From: JASHPR01 sp963795055
GTDB taxonomy: Bacteria; Actinomycetota; Actinomycetes; Streptosporangiales; Streptosporangiaceae
DNA: 64,000 bases
NCBI GenBank assembly: GCA_963795055.1
Contig: CAWCGJ010000014.1
Span: 310,001 to 374,000 of the forward strand
Direction of reading: 5' to 3'
The notes under the pieces were generated by a model. That model did not search any database, was not told where the DNA came from, and was given only the letters and a program-made list of their open reading frames with translations. The position numbers and the translations under genes are program-made. This document shows positions 35,516-43,309 of the stretch, piece after piece (positions within the stretch are counted from its first letter, which is position 1; each line of letters opens with the position of its first letter).

Positions 35516-35797
35516 TCAACGACCCTGCACGGCGCGCAGCACGCGGGCCAGTTCGGCCAGGACCCGCACATCGGCCACAAGCGAGCCAGGCTCGCCGCCG
35601 CGGTCGGTGTAACCAGGGGGAAGCGCCAGCGTCCCCCGGCTGCCCGCGTCGCAGATATACACGTGCCCGATCCCGGCCAGCCGCCGGTCATACAAGACAG
35701 TCAGTCTCTGCCCGCGCAAGGGATGGAACGGATGGGTGACAAGCAGGGAACTGCAAGAGCTGTTGCTTGCCTCAGCAGTTTGCGAGGGCCGTCTCAA
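35516..35797 (-). CDS. DUF5372-like small protein of the recombinase module
   Basis: 93 aa if it starts at the TTG at 35797, right on the module junction; no better start lies downstream. The core VTHPFHPLRGQRLTVLYDRR, followed by IGHVYICDAGSRGTLALPPGYTD, resembles the DUF5372 family (VTHPFHP..G......DRR....D.V...D..G....LP..WTD), which occurs next to serine recombinase genes. Function unknown. The odd start may mean its own N-terminus was truncated or fused to the target gene during integration. Confidence 0.65.
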   Translation of the reverse strand: MRRPSQTAEASNSSCSSLLVTHPFHPLRGQRLTVLYDRRLAGIGHVYICDAGSRGTLALPPGYTDRGGEPGSLVADVRVLAELARVLRAVQGR

Positions 35798-36938
35798 CCG
35801 CTCCGGAGCCGGTGAACATGCCCAGGGACTTGAAGTGGGCGTAGTTCATGCGGTGGGCGTTGTGCTCGAAGTAGCCCAGGGCGGTGTCCAGTTCGCTGGC
35901 CTTGCGGCCGGACAGGGGGAAGGCGCGTGCGGCGGTGCAGATGGCGCTGATGTCGCCGGCGTCGAGTTCGGCGAGCCGTTCATCCAGCCAGTCGGTGCGG
36001 TGGCCGCCGAGCATGAACTCCAGGAACCGGGCCAGCTCGTGCAGGTGCTCGCGGGCGTGGAACAGATCGACGATCTGTGTCGCTTCGGGGAAGTGCTGGC
36101 TAGCGAGGTTCCAGATCCAGGCAGCGCCGTCGCCCAGGACGACGAGCTGGCGGACGCAGTCGGCGCCGCGGCGGCGGGCCTCGCCGGCCATCAGGATCCC
36201 GAAGCCCGCGGCGGGCGCGAAGGTGGCCAGGTAGGAAGAGGATCGCGGGTCGCGGACCGGGCGGCCGCGCTCATCGAGGCTGGTCTGAGTGAAGCAGCAG
36301 CACAGCTTGACCTCGCGGGTGTGTGCCCTGCCGTCGGCGGCCTTGCCGTCCCGGCCCTCGGTCTCGGCGGGGATCATGGGGACGCCGGTGCCGTCGACGG
36401 CGATATACAGCATGTCCGGGGCCGGCCCGGCTGGCGGCAGGGGGATGACCTGGCGGGCGGTGATCGCGGCGGCCTGTGCCTGGACTGCCTGCGCGGCCGC
36501 GGCGCCGTCGGCCCCGGCGCGGCGGCCGGTGCGCCTGCCGGTCAGCATGATCCCGGCCAGCTCGCCCACCAGCTTCGCGGCGGCGGCGAATGGCACGGCG
36601 GCCGCGGCCCGGTCGGTCATCTTGGCCAGCCCCGGCGACATCGTCTGCCCGGCCACCCCCAGCTCGGCGTCGCGCGGCGCGAAGCCATGCCCGCAGGCGC
36701 TGCAGTGATACCAGGCCCGGCGGATGGTGACCGGGCCGAGCACGGTGTCGATGGCCTTGTCCCGGTAGCCGGCGAACTCCGCCTGGTGGCCCTGCCCGCA
36801 ATCTGCCCGCGGGCCGCGGCAGCCGGGATCGGCGGCCAGCAGCGGCTCCAGCAGGCCGCATCCGAGCTGGGCCAGCCCGGCCCGGATGGCTAGCTCCGCC
36901 GCCTCCAAGCCCGCCCCGCCCGCCAGCGAGGCGGTCAC
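35796..36938 (-). pseudogene. ISKra4-family transposase, N-terminal fragment
   Basis: From a GTG at 36938 the frame reads a transposase of the ISKra4 family: CGFxC-like cysteines in WYHCSACGHGFAPRD, MLYIAVDGTGVPMIPAETEGRDG with the first catalytic Asp, VLGDGAAWIWNL with the second, and IVDLFHAREHL. It ends normally until FKSLGMFTGSGAVE at the junction, then reads six foreign residues and a stop at 35772. The remaining C-terminus is at 32835-33002. An upstream extension in the same frame, back to an A7 run, suggests that translation may enter by frameshifting from the DUF6788 gene. Confidence 0.9.
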
Positions 36939-36955
36939 CCCGGCCGCCAGCCGCG

Positions 36956-37384
36956 CTATCTCGGTGGCAGCCTCGGCCGCGAGCTGTTCGCAGAGCCCTT
37001 TTTTTGCCCCTCCGGGTCAGGGGCCTGGCCGGCAGCTGCCGGGACCGGCCGGGCCTCGCAGATCGCCTCGCTCACCTCCGCGATCTGCCCGGCCAGCTCC
37101 GCGAACTCCTGATAGGCGGCCAGCTCACCGCGCACCTTCTCCACCTCTTCCGGCGCCAGCTGCCGGCCCACCGTGCCCCGGCCCGGCACCGTCTTCGTCC
37201 ACAGCCACCGCGGACCGTGGCCGCGGCTGCCCGGCTCAGCGCAACGACGGCAGGACGGCTTACCGCAACGCCGCCAGTTCTCGCTGATACTGCCCCGCCG
37301 GAAATCGCCGACCGCGGCCAGCCGCTCGAACAGCCGGGCCCGCCGGGCCTCCAGCTCGGCCAGCAGAGGACTAGCCACCGGCAC
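36956..37384 (-). CDS. DUF6788-like protein of the ISKra4-like element
   Basis: 142 aa from a GTG with a GGGGGT ribosome site. SPLLAELEARRARLFERLAAVGDFRRGSI is followed by WRRCGKPSCRRC, GHGPRWLWT and TVGRQLAPEEVEKVRGELAAYQEF, the DUF6788 pattern. It is the first gene of the IS and overlaps the transposase frame. Near its 3' end the codons CAA AAA AAG form an A-AAA-AAG heptamer; a -1 shift there would join it to the transposase. It is a paralogue of the DUF6788 protein of the inserted module. Confidence 0.82.
   Translation of the reverse strand: MPVASPLLAELEARRARLFERLAAVGDFRRGSISENWRRCGKPSCRRCAEPGSRGHGPRWLWTKTVPGRGTVGRQLAPEEVEKVRGELAAYQEFAELAGQIAEVSEAICEARPVPAAAGQAPDPEGQKKGSANSSRPRLPPR
36999..37005 (-). 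promoter_or_regulatory. Candidate -1 ribosomal frameshift heptamer (A AAA AAG)
   Basis: Seven A residues on the coding strand followed by GGG, read CAA AAA AAG in the DUF6788 frame. This is the classic slippery pattern of several IS elements. Slipping back one base continues KKGLCEQLAAEAATEIARLAAG into the transposase frame without a stop. No test of a downstream stimulatory structure was made. Confidence 0.55.
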
Positions 37385-37445
37385 CCCCTAGCCTGGTTGT
37401 TCAACCAACAACCAGGCTAGGCCATGACCAGCCACAACTCCAGCT

Positions 37446-37471
37446 ACCTACATTCGTGTCTCACACCCGCG
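37446..37471 (-). repeat. Right terminal inverted repeat of the ISKra4-like element
   Basis: Mate of 32747-32772 with one mismatch in 26. The sequence just outside begins GCT, matching the last three bases outside the left repeat. Confidence 0.9.
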
Positions 37472-37806
37472 GCTCGCCGCCGGAGCCGCCGGACAACTGC
37501 TGGCGGACATCCCCAGCAAATCGCCCGGGCCGCGCCGGTGCCCTGCCGCGGCACGCGCCTGCCGCTTGTGATGGCCCTGCCGCCTACGGTTGTGCGGGTG
37601 CCGTCCGCGCTACTTACCCCGAGCCCGCAGAACCACTTGGCCCCACCCGCCAGCAGGAACACCGGCCATCAGGCAAGCCGGGTTATTGTTAATGCAGGCA
37701 TTCATCGGGCCAGCGGCGTTCTCATCCTACGAACGCTGGGCCCTCACCACCGCTCAGGACCCTGGCGGCGCATCACCGGACCGATGTGCTTCCTAGGAGT
37801 TTCCTG
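37472..37806. other. Gene-free spacer between IS and desaturase gene
   Basis: 335 bp with no convincing reading frame. The original upstream region of jetA, or of the desaturase, may lie here since the IS entered nearby. AGGAG at 37795-37799 is the ribosome site of the next gene. Confidence 0.5.
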
Positions 37807-38949
37807 GTGCGATCCCTCGACGCAGGGGCTGCCCTGCCACGGCAGGCGCTACAACCGCAATCCTCATCCCCGCCGCGGGGAAGCGAATATGCCGAGTTGT
37901 CCCGGCAGATCAGGCGGGCAGGGCTGCTGGACCCGCGCCCGTGGTACTACGCCTGGATGATCACGATCACCGCTGTGCTGTTCGCCGCCGGGTGGGCTGT
38001 TTTCGTCGTGGTGGGCGACTCGTGGTGGCAGCTTGCGGTAGCCGTGTTCCTGGCGGTCATGTTCACCCAGGTTGGCTTCATGGGCCACGATGCCGGGCAC
38101 CGGCAGATCCTGCGCTCCCGGAAGGCCAGTTACATCATCGGGCTCCTGCACGGCAACCTTGGCATCGGGCTGAGCTACGGCTGGTGGGTCGGCAAGCACA
38201 ACCGGCACCACGCCCACCCCAACCAGCAAGGCGCGGACCCCGACATCACGATCAGCGTGCTGGCCTTCACCGAATCCCAGGCGCGCGCCCGCTGGGGCCT
38301 GTCCCGGCTGGCCATCCGCTTCCAGGCGTACCTGTTCTTCCCCATGCTGCTAGGCGAGGCGTTCAGCGTGCACGTGGCCAGCATCCGCGCGCTGACCAGC
38401 CGGGCCCCCCGTTACCGGGCATGGGAGACCGGGTTGCTCTCCATCCACGTGGTGGGCTACCTCAGCGCGGTGTTCCTGGTACTTTCACCCGTCAGGGCCG
38501 TGGTGTTCATCGTGGTGCAGCAGGGTCTGTTCGGTCTGTACCTGGGTTCCTCATTCGCGCCCAATCACAAGGGCATGCCCGTCCTGGCCGCCTCCGACCG
38601 CAGCAGCTTCCTGGACCGGCAGGTACTCACCTCGCGTAACGTGCGGGGCGGCCGGATCACCGACGTCGCCCTAGGCGGCCTGAACTACCAGATCGAACAT
38701 CATCTGTTCCCCTCCATGCCCCGGCCCAACCTGCGGCACGCCCAGCCCCTGATCAGGGAATTCTGCCTGCGGCGAGACCTGCCCTACTGCCAGAGCAGCC
38801 TGGTCGGCTCCTATGCCGATGCACTGCGCCACCTCAACAGCGTCGGCAAGTCGGCTCACCCTGGCCCTTCGGCTTCATCGGGGGGCGACGGCTCATCGGG
38901 GGGCGACGGCTCATCGGGGGGCGACGGCCAGCGGGCCGCACGCGCCTGA
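37807..38949 (+). CDS. Membrane fatty acid desaturase
   Basis: 380 aa from the GTG at 37807, chosen because AGGAG lies 7 nt upstream. The three di-iron histidine boxes are HDAGH, HNRHH and QIEHH, in the order and spacing of acyl-lipid/acyl-CoA desaturases. Paired hydrophobic stretches before box 1 and between boxes 2 and 3 give about four to six membrane segments. The final part (about 355-380) contains three exact repeats SSGGDG (tandem 18-bp DNA units) and is not part of the family. Would introduce a double bond into membrane fatty acids, with electrons from an external redox chain. Confidence 0.92.
   Translation: MRSLDAGAALPRQALQPQSSSPPRGSEYAELSRQIRRAGLLDPRPWYYAWMITITAVLFAAGWAVFVVVGDSWWQLAVAVFLAVMFTQVGFMGHDAGHRQILRSRKASYIIGLLHGNLGIGLSYGWWVGKHNRHHAHPNQQGADPDITISVLAFTESQARARWGLSRLAIRFQAYLFFPMLLGEAFSVHVASIRALTSRAPRYRAWETGLLSIHVVGYLSAVFLVLSPVRAVVFIVVQQGLFGLYLGSSFAPNHKGMPVLAASDRSSFLDRQVLTSRNVRGGRITDVALGGLNYQIEHHLFPSMPRPNLRHAQPLIREFCLRRDLPYCQSSLVGSYADALRHLNSVGKSAHPGPSASSGGDGSSGGDGSSGGDGQRAARA
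38875..38928 (+). repeat. Three tandem copies of an 18-bp unit
   Basis: Unit TCATCGGGGGGCGACGGC repeated three times without change, in frame, encoding SSGGDG repeats at the end of the desaturase. A G6 run in each unit makes it prone to slippage. Confidence 0.95.
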
Positions 38950-39795
38950 GCCCGTGGGTGACCACTCTCATGCGGAAGCCGCACGCCGTCATCGCTGCCG
39001 CGCCGACGGCGCCGCCGCGGGCCATCCGCCTCCGGAGCCCGGTCCTCTCCCCTGGGGACCGGGCTCCGCCCCCCCATCGGAGACGGACGGCCCGCGCTGT
39101 CAGGTGGTCAGCCCGAGGTGGTTCTCGTACGCGGCAAGGCCCGCCCTCATCGTGTAAGGCCCGCGGATCTGCTGAAGCTTGGGGTGAGATCACGGAGTAA
39201 TCGAGGTAAGGGTGATCGCCGCACCGAAGCAGAGGAGCTCAAACGCATCGGTGTAGCCGCCTTCCACCGGCCCTCCACAATGCGGCCGGCCGGCGCCGCA
39301 GGCTCGCCGTCCAGCCATGGCCGAGTTGACCAGCCGGAGGAAGTGTCGTAAGACCCTGGTCGTCATCACGCGGCGGCGAGCCACGGCGATCGCGCGGGCC
39401 GCTCAGCCCGGGAAGGGCACTCGGACGGTCAGCCGACCGCACGCTGGTGATGTTGTCGGTGTCTCCAGGGCTCACCCGAGCTACCCCCAGGCCGTTAGTT
39501 TTGATCACCTGCCGGGGTCTGGAGCAGCACGACCAGCCCAGTCTCGCAGTGTGATCGCCTTCGGGCAACTCCGCGCGTGGGCGGTGGCCCTGCTCAGAGG
39601 GCCTGACGCTGGCGCGGCCGGGAGAAAGTCGGCCGGATGCCCAGGGGGCAAGGCGTGACAGAAACGGTCCGCGTACGCCGGTGAGGCGGCATCTTGTGAA
39701 GCTACCCGGTCCACTGTGCCCCTACCGTCCGCCATACTCTCCGCAGATAGTGACGCAGCCCGGGTCCAGGGGAAGCCCGCTAGCTGCTTGTGCTG
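38950..39795. other. Long gene-free region
   Basis: About 850 bp. Open frames occur on both strands, but none has a ribosome site, consistent codon use or a recognisable family. No repeat or RNA structure was recognised. It separates the desaturase from the convergent GAF-ANTAR genes. Confidence 0.5.
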
Positions 39796-40539
39796 TCAGG
39801 GGGGACTTGACCGGTGGGAGTCCCATGCGAGCGGGTCGAGAGTTCCGTCGACGGCAGCGTGGGCGACATCGGTGAGGCGGAAATTGCCGTTGCGGGCGTA
39901 GGCCCGAAGCCGGGAGAAGGCCTCGGCCAGATCGATACCGGCGCGTTCAGAGATCACGCCCTTGGCCTGCTCGATCACCACGCGGCTGGTCAGGGCGGCG
40001 GACAGCTGCTCGTTCAGGCGCTGGGCCTCGGCGCTAGCACGATGCTGGGCGATGCTGAGGGCGGCGAGATCAGCGAAGGCCCGGGCGACAACGACATCCG
40101 CCTCGGCCATCGGGACATCGGCGACACTGAGCAGGTTCAGCGCGCCGAGGATAACCTCCCGCAGCCGCAACGGCAGGGCCAGCGCCGAGGCGAAGCCGGC
40201 CTGGCTGGCGGCGGCGGAGAACAACGGCCACCGGCCGGCCCCGGCCCGAAGGTTCTCGTGCTCGATGGGCTCGCCCGTGCGGAAAGCGTCCAGGCAAGGG
40301 CCTTCCTGGGCCTGGAGCTCGAACAGCTCCAGCAGGCGCATCGCCTCGCTGGAGGAGGCCACCAGCCCCAGGCTGCCCGCCGGGGAAGCCAGCATCACCC
40401 CGGCGGCGGAGACGCCGAGGAGACTGACGCACCGGTCTGTGAGGCCGGTCAGCATGTCGACAACGTCATAGTCGTCGACCAGGGTGTCGGCCATCTCGAC
40501 CAGTGCCTTGACCACGTCGGCTTCCCGGGTCATCTCCAC
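39796..40539 (-). CDS. GAF and ANTAR domain protein
   Basis: 247 aa. Residues 25-165 form a GAF sensor domain (VSLLGVSAAGVMLASPAGSLGLVASSSEAM, EGPCLDAFRTGEPI). A connecting helix leads to the ANTAR RNA-binding domain at about 175-232 (LNEQLSAALTSRVVIEQAKGVISERAGIDLAEAFSRLRAYARN), with the family's Ala and aromatic positions. ANTAR proteins bind paired hairpins in leader RNAs to prevent termination. It is followed downstream of a second GAF-ANTAR gene on the same strand, 111 bp apart. Ligand and RNA targets are unknown. Confidence 0.92.
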   Translation of the reverse strand: MEMTREADVVKALVEMADTLVDDYDVVDMLTGLTDRCVSLLGVSAAGVMLASPAGSLGLVASSSEAMRLLELFELQAQEGPCLDAFRTGEPIEHENLRAGAGRWPLFSAAASQAGFASALALPLRLREVILGALNLLSVADVPMAEADVVVARAFADLAALSIAQHRASAEAQRLNEQLSAALTSRVVIEQAKGVISERAGIDLAEAFSRLRAYARNGNFRLTDVAHAAVDGTLDPLAWDSHRSSPP

Positions 40540-40650
40540 TCACCTTCCCGAGGCCCGGCCCGTCAGGGCCGACGGGCACCGGCCCTGGGCCCAGGCCGCA
40601 GCACCATGCTATGACCGCCTGTCCCGCCCGGCGTAGCGGGCGAGCGGGAG

Positions 40651-41343
40651 TCAGTGCATCCGGAGCCTGCGGGCGATGACATCCCGGGCCACTTCAGCGA
40701 GCAGGCGATCGCTGCTGAACGCGAACGCCCGCAAGCGGATGAGCGCCTCGGTCACGCTGATCCCCTCCTGGACCGAGACAATGCCGGCCGCGTTGTGCAC
40801 CGCGAAGTGGAAGTCGGCACCAACCTCCAGTTCCTCGGCGACCATGTCAGGAGGCGCGCCGGCCTGGGCCTCCAGCACCCAGCGAGCGGTTACATCCGCC
40901 ACGACCAGCGCGTCAGCGTGCTGGTCGCCGGTCAGCGGGCCGGGCACGTCCCGGTACAAGTTGAGCGCCCCCAGATGCGCGGTTCCGACCCGCAGCGGGA
41001 ACCCGAAGACCGCCCGCACCCCCGCCTGCAGCGCCGGCGGGGTGAAGGCAGGCCAGCGGCGGGTCACCGGATCGGCCAGGTCGGGCTCGGCCACGACCTG
41101 GTCCTGCTGGCAGGCGTCGAGGCACGGGCCCTCGCCCAGCGTGTACTGCAGCTCCTCAATCAGCTGGCTCACCTCGTCAGTGCTGCACAACGAGCCCCGC
41201 GGTATGTCACCCGATATGAGCATGACTCCCGCCCCGTTCACGCCCACGATTCCCGGGCACGCCCCGCATAGCCGAGCTGAAGACCACCCATCTCCGCCGT
41301 CGGATAGCACAGCCAGGATCCGATGCAGCCTGTCACCGGCCAT
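40651..41343 (-). CDS. GAF and ANTAR domain protein (second copy)
   Basis: 230 aa with the same two-domain order as the neighbour downstream: GAF (about 25-150, GAGVMLISGDIPRGSLCSTDEVSQL, GEGPCLDACQQD) and an ANTAR-like domain (about 165-225, HNAAGIVSVQEGISVTEALIRLRAFAFSSDRLLAEVARDVI). The first ANTAR helix is less canonical (FHFAVHNAAG), so RNA binding is less sure. The two proteins are clearly related but diverged, suggesting an old duplication. Confidence 0.88.
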   Translation of the reverse strand: MAGDRLHRILAVLSDGGDGWSSARLCGACPGIVGVNGAGVMLISGDIPRGSLCSTDEVSQLIEELQYTLGEGPCLDACQQDQVVAEPDLADPVTRRWPAFTPPALQAGVRAVFGFPLRVGTAHLGALNLYRDVPGPLTGDQHADALVVADVTARWVLEAQAGAPPDMVAEELEVGADFHFAVHNAAGIVSVQEGISVTEALIRLRAFAFSSDRLLAEVARDVIARRLRMH

Positions 41344-41532
41344 TCAGCAACACGATCCTCGGCCAGGATTTCGGCGCGCTGCCCACGATGCTGCGCAGTC
41401 GCTCACCTGCTGCCTCCTTCACCCGAGAAAAGAAGGCGCCAGCAGGGACTGGACTCAACGCCGTTCCGGGCCCGGCCAACCGGGTCCCTCTCGCCACCAA
41501 CGCTACGCCACAGGCAGGCTAACCGCAGGTCG

Positions 41533-41580
41533 CCGGTGCTTACCACCGGAGCCGAAGTCATGGACAAGATCTTCAACGCA
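41533..41580 (+). pseudogene. 3' end of a tyrosine integrase (relic)
   Basis: The frame PVLTTGAEVMDKIFN matches the last residues of actinobacterial tyrosine integrases and closely resembles the ending PVITTGAEIMDKVF of the integrase remnant at about 51030. The catalytic region upstream is missing. The relic lies just before the first of the conserved promoters. Confidence 0.6.
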
Positions 41581-41642
41581 CAAGGCCCCCGAATAGGTCC
41601 GGTCAGGAAGGCCCAGTCTGCCGTTATCACTATGTTAACAGA

Positions 41643-41685
41643 TTTCCGGAAAATATTTGCTAGTTTCAGCTTTCCAGCGTAGCCT
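41643..41685 (+). promoter_or_regulatory. Conserved promoter, site A (palindrome + TTGCTA-17-TAGCCT)
   Basis: TTTC-CG-GAAA (41643-41652), then 6 nt, then GCTAGTTTC ending at 41667, 12 nt, and TAGCCT at 41680-41685. Read as -35 TTGCTA and -10 TAGCCT with 17-nt spacing. The same layout is found at three other places in the window (sites B, C, D). It reads toward the small gene at 41751 and the STAS gene. Confidence 0.7.
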
Positions 41686-41750
41686 GAGGTCAGGTACCGG
41701 GAGTCAGCCGCCGACGGCGGCCAGCGGCCCGGCGGCTACCGGAGGAGTTC

Positions 41751-41882
41751 ATGCGCAACGGCCTGGTCGTCGTGATCGCCGTGCTCATGACGCTGGTACT
41801 GCCGCGCGTCCAGCTGACTGTGCCGGTGCCCAGCGCAAGCTGCCGGGCCAGGCCCCTGGCCCGGCAGCCGCGGCAGCGGTGA
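41751..41882 (+). CDS. Small membrane/secreted peptide after site A
   Basis: 43 aa from an ATG with a strong GGAGGAG ribosome site 4 nt upstream. MRNGLVVVIAVLMTLVLP is a single hydrophobic segment, followed by a short basic tail with one Cys. It could be a membrane peptide or a signal-peptide-led microprotein. It is the first possible gene after the site A promoter (about 65 nt). Support is the ribosome site, the hydrophobic profile and codon use; no family is recognised. Confidence 0.55.
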   Translation: MRNGLVVVIAVLMTLVLPRVQLTVPVPSASCRARPLARQPRQR

Positions 41883-41986
41883 CATCATGAACGTCTTCGC
41901 CGCCAGGAACCTTCAGGCCGCAGGCCTGCTGGCACTGGCCCGGCGCGATCACGACACGACTGCCCCAGCCTGCGAAAGGAAATGTC

Positions 41987-42172
41987 ATGCCCGAGCCAGC
42001 AGCACCCAGCCGTACCCTGCCGCGCCCGTCCCGCAACGGCACTGCGCCGCCCATGCCAGCCGAGGCCACGAAAACGCCCGCGCCCGTGCAGCCGCCCGCC
42101 GCCGCCGGCAGATTCCGCGCGGCGATGGCGCGGCTACGCCAGATGATGCGCCGAACCTTCCCCCGCGCGTAG
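41987..42172 (+). CDS. Small basic protein, unknown
   Basis: 61 aa from an ATG with AAGGAAA upstream. Pro/Ala-rich start and a basic, Met-rich amphipathic end (RFRAAMARLRQMMRRTFPRA). G/C-rich third codon positions support coding. A competing frame from 41887 overlaps it. It lies between the site A peptide and the STAS gene, perhaps on the same transcript. Confidence 0.4.
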   Translation: MPEPAAPSRTLPRPSRNGTAPPMPAEATKTPAPVQPPAAAGRFRAAMARLRQMMRRTFPRA

Positions 42173-42260
42173 CCCGGACGCAACCGGGCGTGTCCACAGT
42201 GCCCGCGTCCGGGGTTGATGCGCGCCACCCCTGTCTCCCGACCACCTGATCGGAGGCCCC

Positions 42261-43010
42261 GTGACCTACCCGGCCGCTGACGGCGTTCTCGGCCTCAGCC
42301 TCTCCGCCCGGACTGAGTGCGGCTACGTCATCGCCGTGCTCAGCGGCGAACTCGACATCGCGTCCGCTCCCGCGCTTCGCGAGCAGCTGCTTGGCCTGCT
42401 CACTCCCGCCGCCAGCCGACTCATCATCGACCTGTCGGCGGTGAGTTACGCGGACGCCAGCGGCCTTGCCGTCCTGGTGGGCACCGGACGCCGCGCCGGG
42501 CTGCTCGGCGGACATCTGCGCCTGGCCGCGCCGCCGCCCGAGGTGGCCCGGGTGCTGTCACTCACCGGCCTCGACCAGCACCTCGATATCTCTCCCACGG
42601 TCCACGCCGCGATGACCAGCCCGCCGCGCAGCCAGGGCCGGCATGACACCAGGGCGGGCGAGAAAACCGGCACCCGAACCCCCGGCACCGCAGACGCCCA
42701 GCCCGCAGCCGCGCATGCCAGGCCTGCCCGGCAAACCGCCGACGATGGTGAACTGCGCATCGCCATCGCCGCCGTGCTGCTACACGGCGACGCCTGGCGC
42801 GACGCTGACCCCCGCCGCCAGTTCGCCCCCGCCCTGCATGACCTGGCCCAAGCCTATGCAGGCACCAGCCAGGGCGTTTTGACCCGAGCGGCGCATTCTC
42901 TCCTGTCTGTCCTCACCCGACAGCCCCTCACCCACTCCCCGGCAGTCGCCGCCACCGCCAGCCGCCTTCGCCGCCTCCTCGACCCCGGCACCCGGCCCGC
43001 CCCCAGCTGA
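42261..43010 (+). CDS. STAS-domain anti-sigma factor antagonist-like protein
   Basis: 249 aa from a GTG with GGAGG upstream. Residues 8-115 are a STAS domain: VIAVLSGELDIASAPALREQLLGLL and LIIDLSAVSYADASGLAVLVGTGRRA, where the Ser of DASGL is the conserved phosphorylation site of SpoIIAA/RsbV-type antagonists. After a Pro/Ala linker (about 120-160), the rest is a helical domain rich in Ala (about 165-240) with no family recognised. It probably takes part in partner-switching control of a sigma factor; no kinase anti-sigma factor is seen nearby. Confidence 0.88.
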   Translation: MTYPAADGVLGLSLSARTECGYVIAVLSGELDIASAPALREQLLGLLTPAASRLIIDLSAVSYADASGLAVLVGTGRRAGLLGGHLRLAAPPPEVARVLSLTGLDQHLDISPTVHAAMTSPPRSQGRHDTRAGEKTGTRTPGTADAQPAAAHARPARQTADDGELRIAIAAVLLHGDAWRDADPRRQFAPALHDLAQAYAGTSQGVLTRAAHSLLSVLTRQPLTHSPAVAATASRLRRLLDPGTRPAPS

Positions 43011-43194
43011 GGCGACCACCACTGGCCCCACTGCCTTGATTTGACCTGTCGTCGGCACGCGCCTGCGCCGAGTCGACGGTGCGTGGCAGTCGCCGGCGCC
43101 CGCGAGGGCGCGGCGGTCCAGCGGCGCCGGGGCATGACTGGTCAGGAACCTACCGCTTGTCACTCTCCTTGCCACCCTTGGAAACTGATTACAG

Positions 43195-43237
43195 TTTCTA
43201 GAAACATTTTGCTAGTTTCCGGTCACGGAGATAAACT
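43195..43237 (+). promoter_or_regulatory. Conserved promoter, site B (before the SPFH gene)
   Basis: TTTC-TA-GAAA at 43195-43204, 6 nt, GCTAGTTTC ending 43219, 12 nt, TAAACT at 43232-43237. The -35 TTGCTA and the -10 are 17 nt apart, identical in layout to sites A, C and D. The SPFH gene starts 73 nt downstream. The remainder of 43011-43309 holds no gene. Confidence 0.72.
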
Positions 43238-43309
43238 TGGGGCAGCACCGGGGACCAGCCGCCGAGAGCGGCTGGCTACTACGGCGTCACCGGAGAAGAG
43301 GCGTTGGTG

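Larger units (their letters stand above)
33000..35798 (-). mobile_element. Serine-recombinase module inserted in the IS transposase gene
   Basis: About 2.8 kb carrying, in transcription order, DUF5372-like, DUF6788-like and a large serine recombinase gene, all on the minus strand. The edges are set by where the ISKra4 transposase reading stops and resumes. The two junctions share the central dinucleotide AC (32998-32999 and 35797-35798, plus strand) within TTCGAC and CTCAAC, as expected for a serine integrase crossover. The recombinase stop codon lies about 8 bp from one edge, also typical. No terminal inverted repeats are seen. Confidence 0.8.
32747..37471 (-). mobile_element. ISKra4-like insertion sequence, interrupted by a serine-recombinase module
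   Basis: Bounded by 26-bp terminal inverted repeats at 32747-32772 and 37446-37471 that agree at 25 of 26 positions (outer end CGCGGGTGTGAGACA on the left). A possible 3-bp target duplication GCT flanks both ends. Inside, on the minus strand, are a DUF6788 gene and an ISKra4-family transposase gene that is split into two pieces by 2.8 kb of foreign DNA (about 33000-35798). Without the insert the element would be about 1.9 kb. Confidence 0.85.

Noticed and set aside
38875..38928. CRISPR-like repeats
   Set aside because: The three 18-bp units are directly adjacent without spacers and lie in a coding frame.
41887..42249. 120-codon plus-strand frame overlapping the 61-codon gene
   Set aside because: Early codons look plausible, but the later part becomes Arg/His-rich and conflicts with the better start and codon use at 41987.
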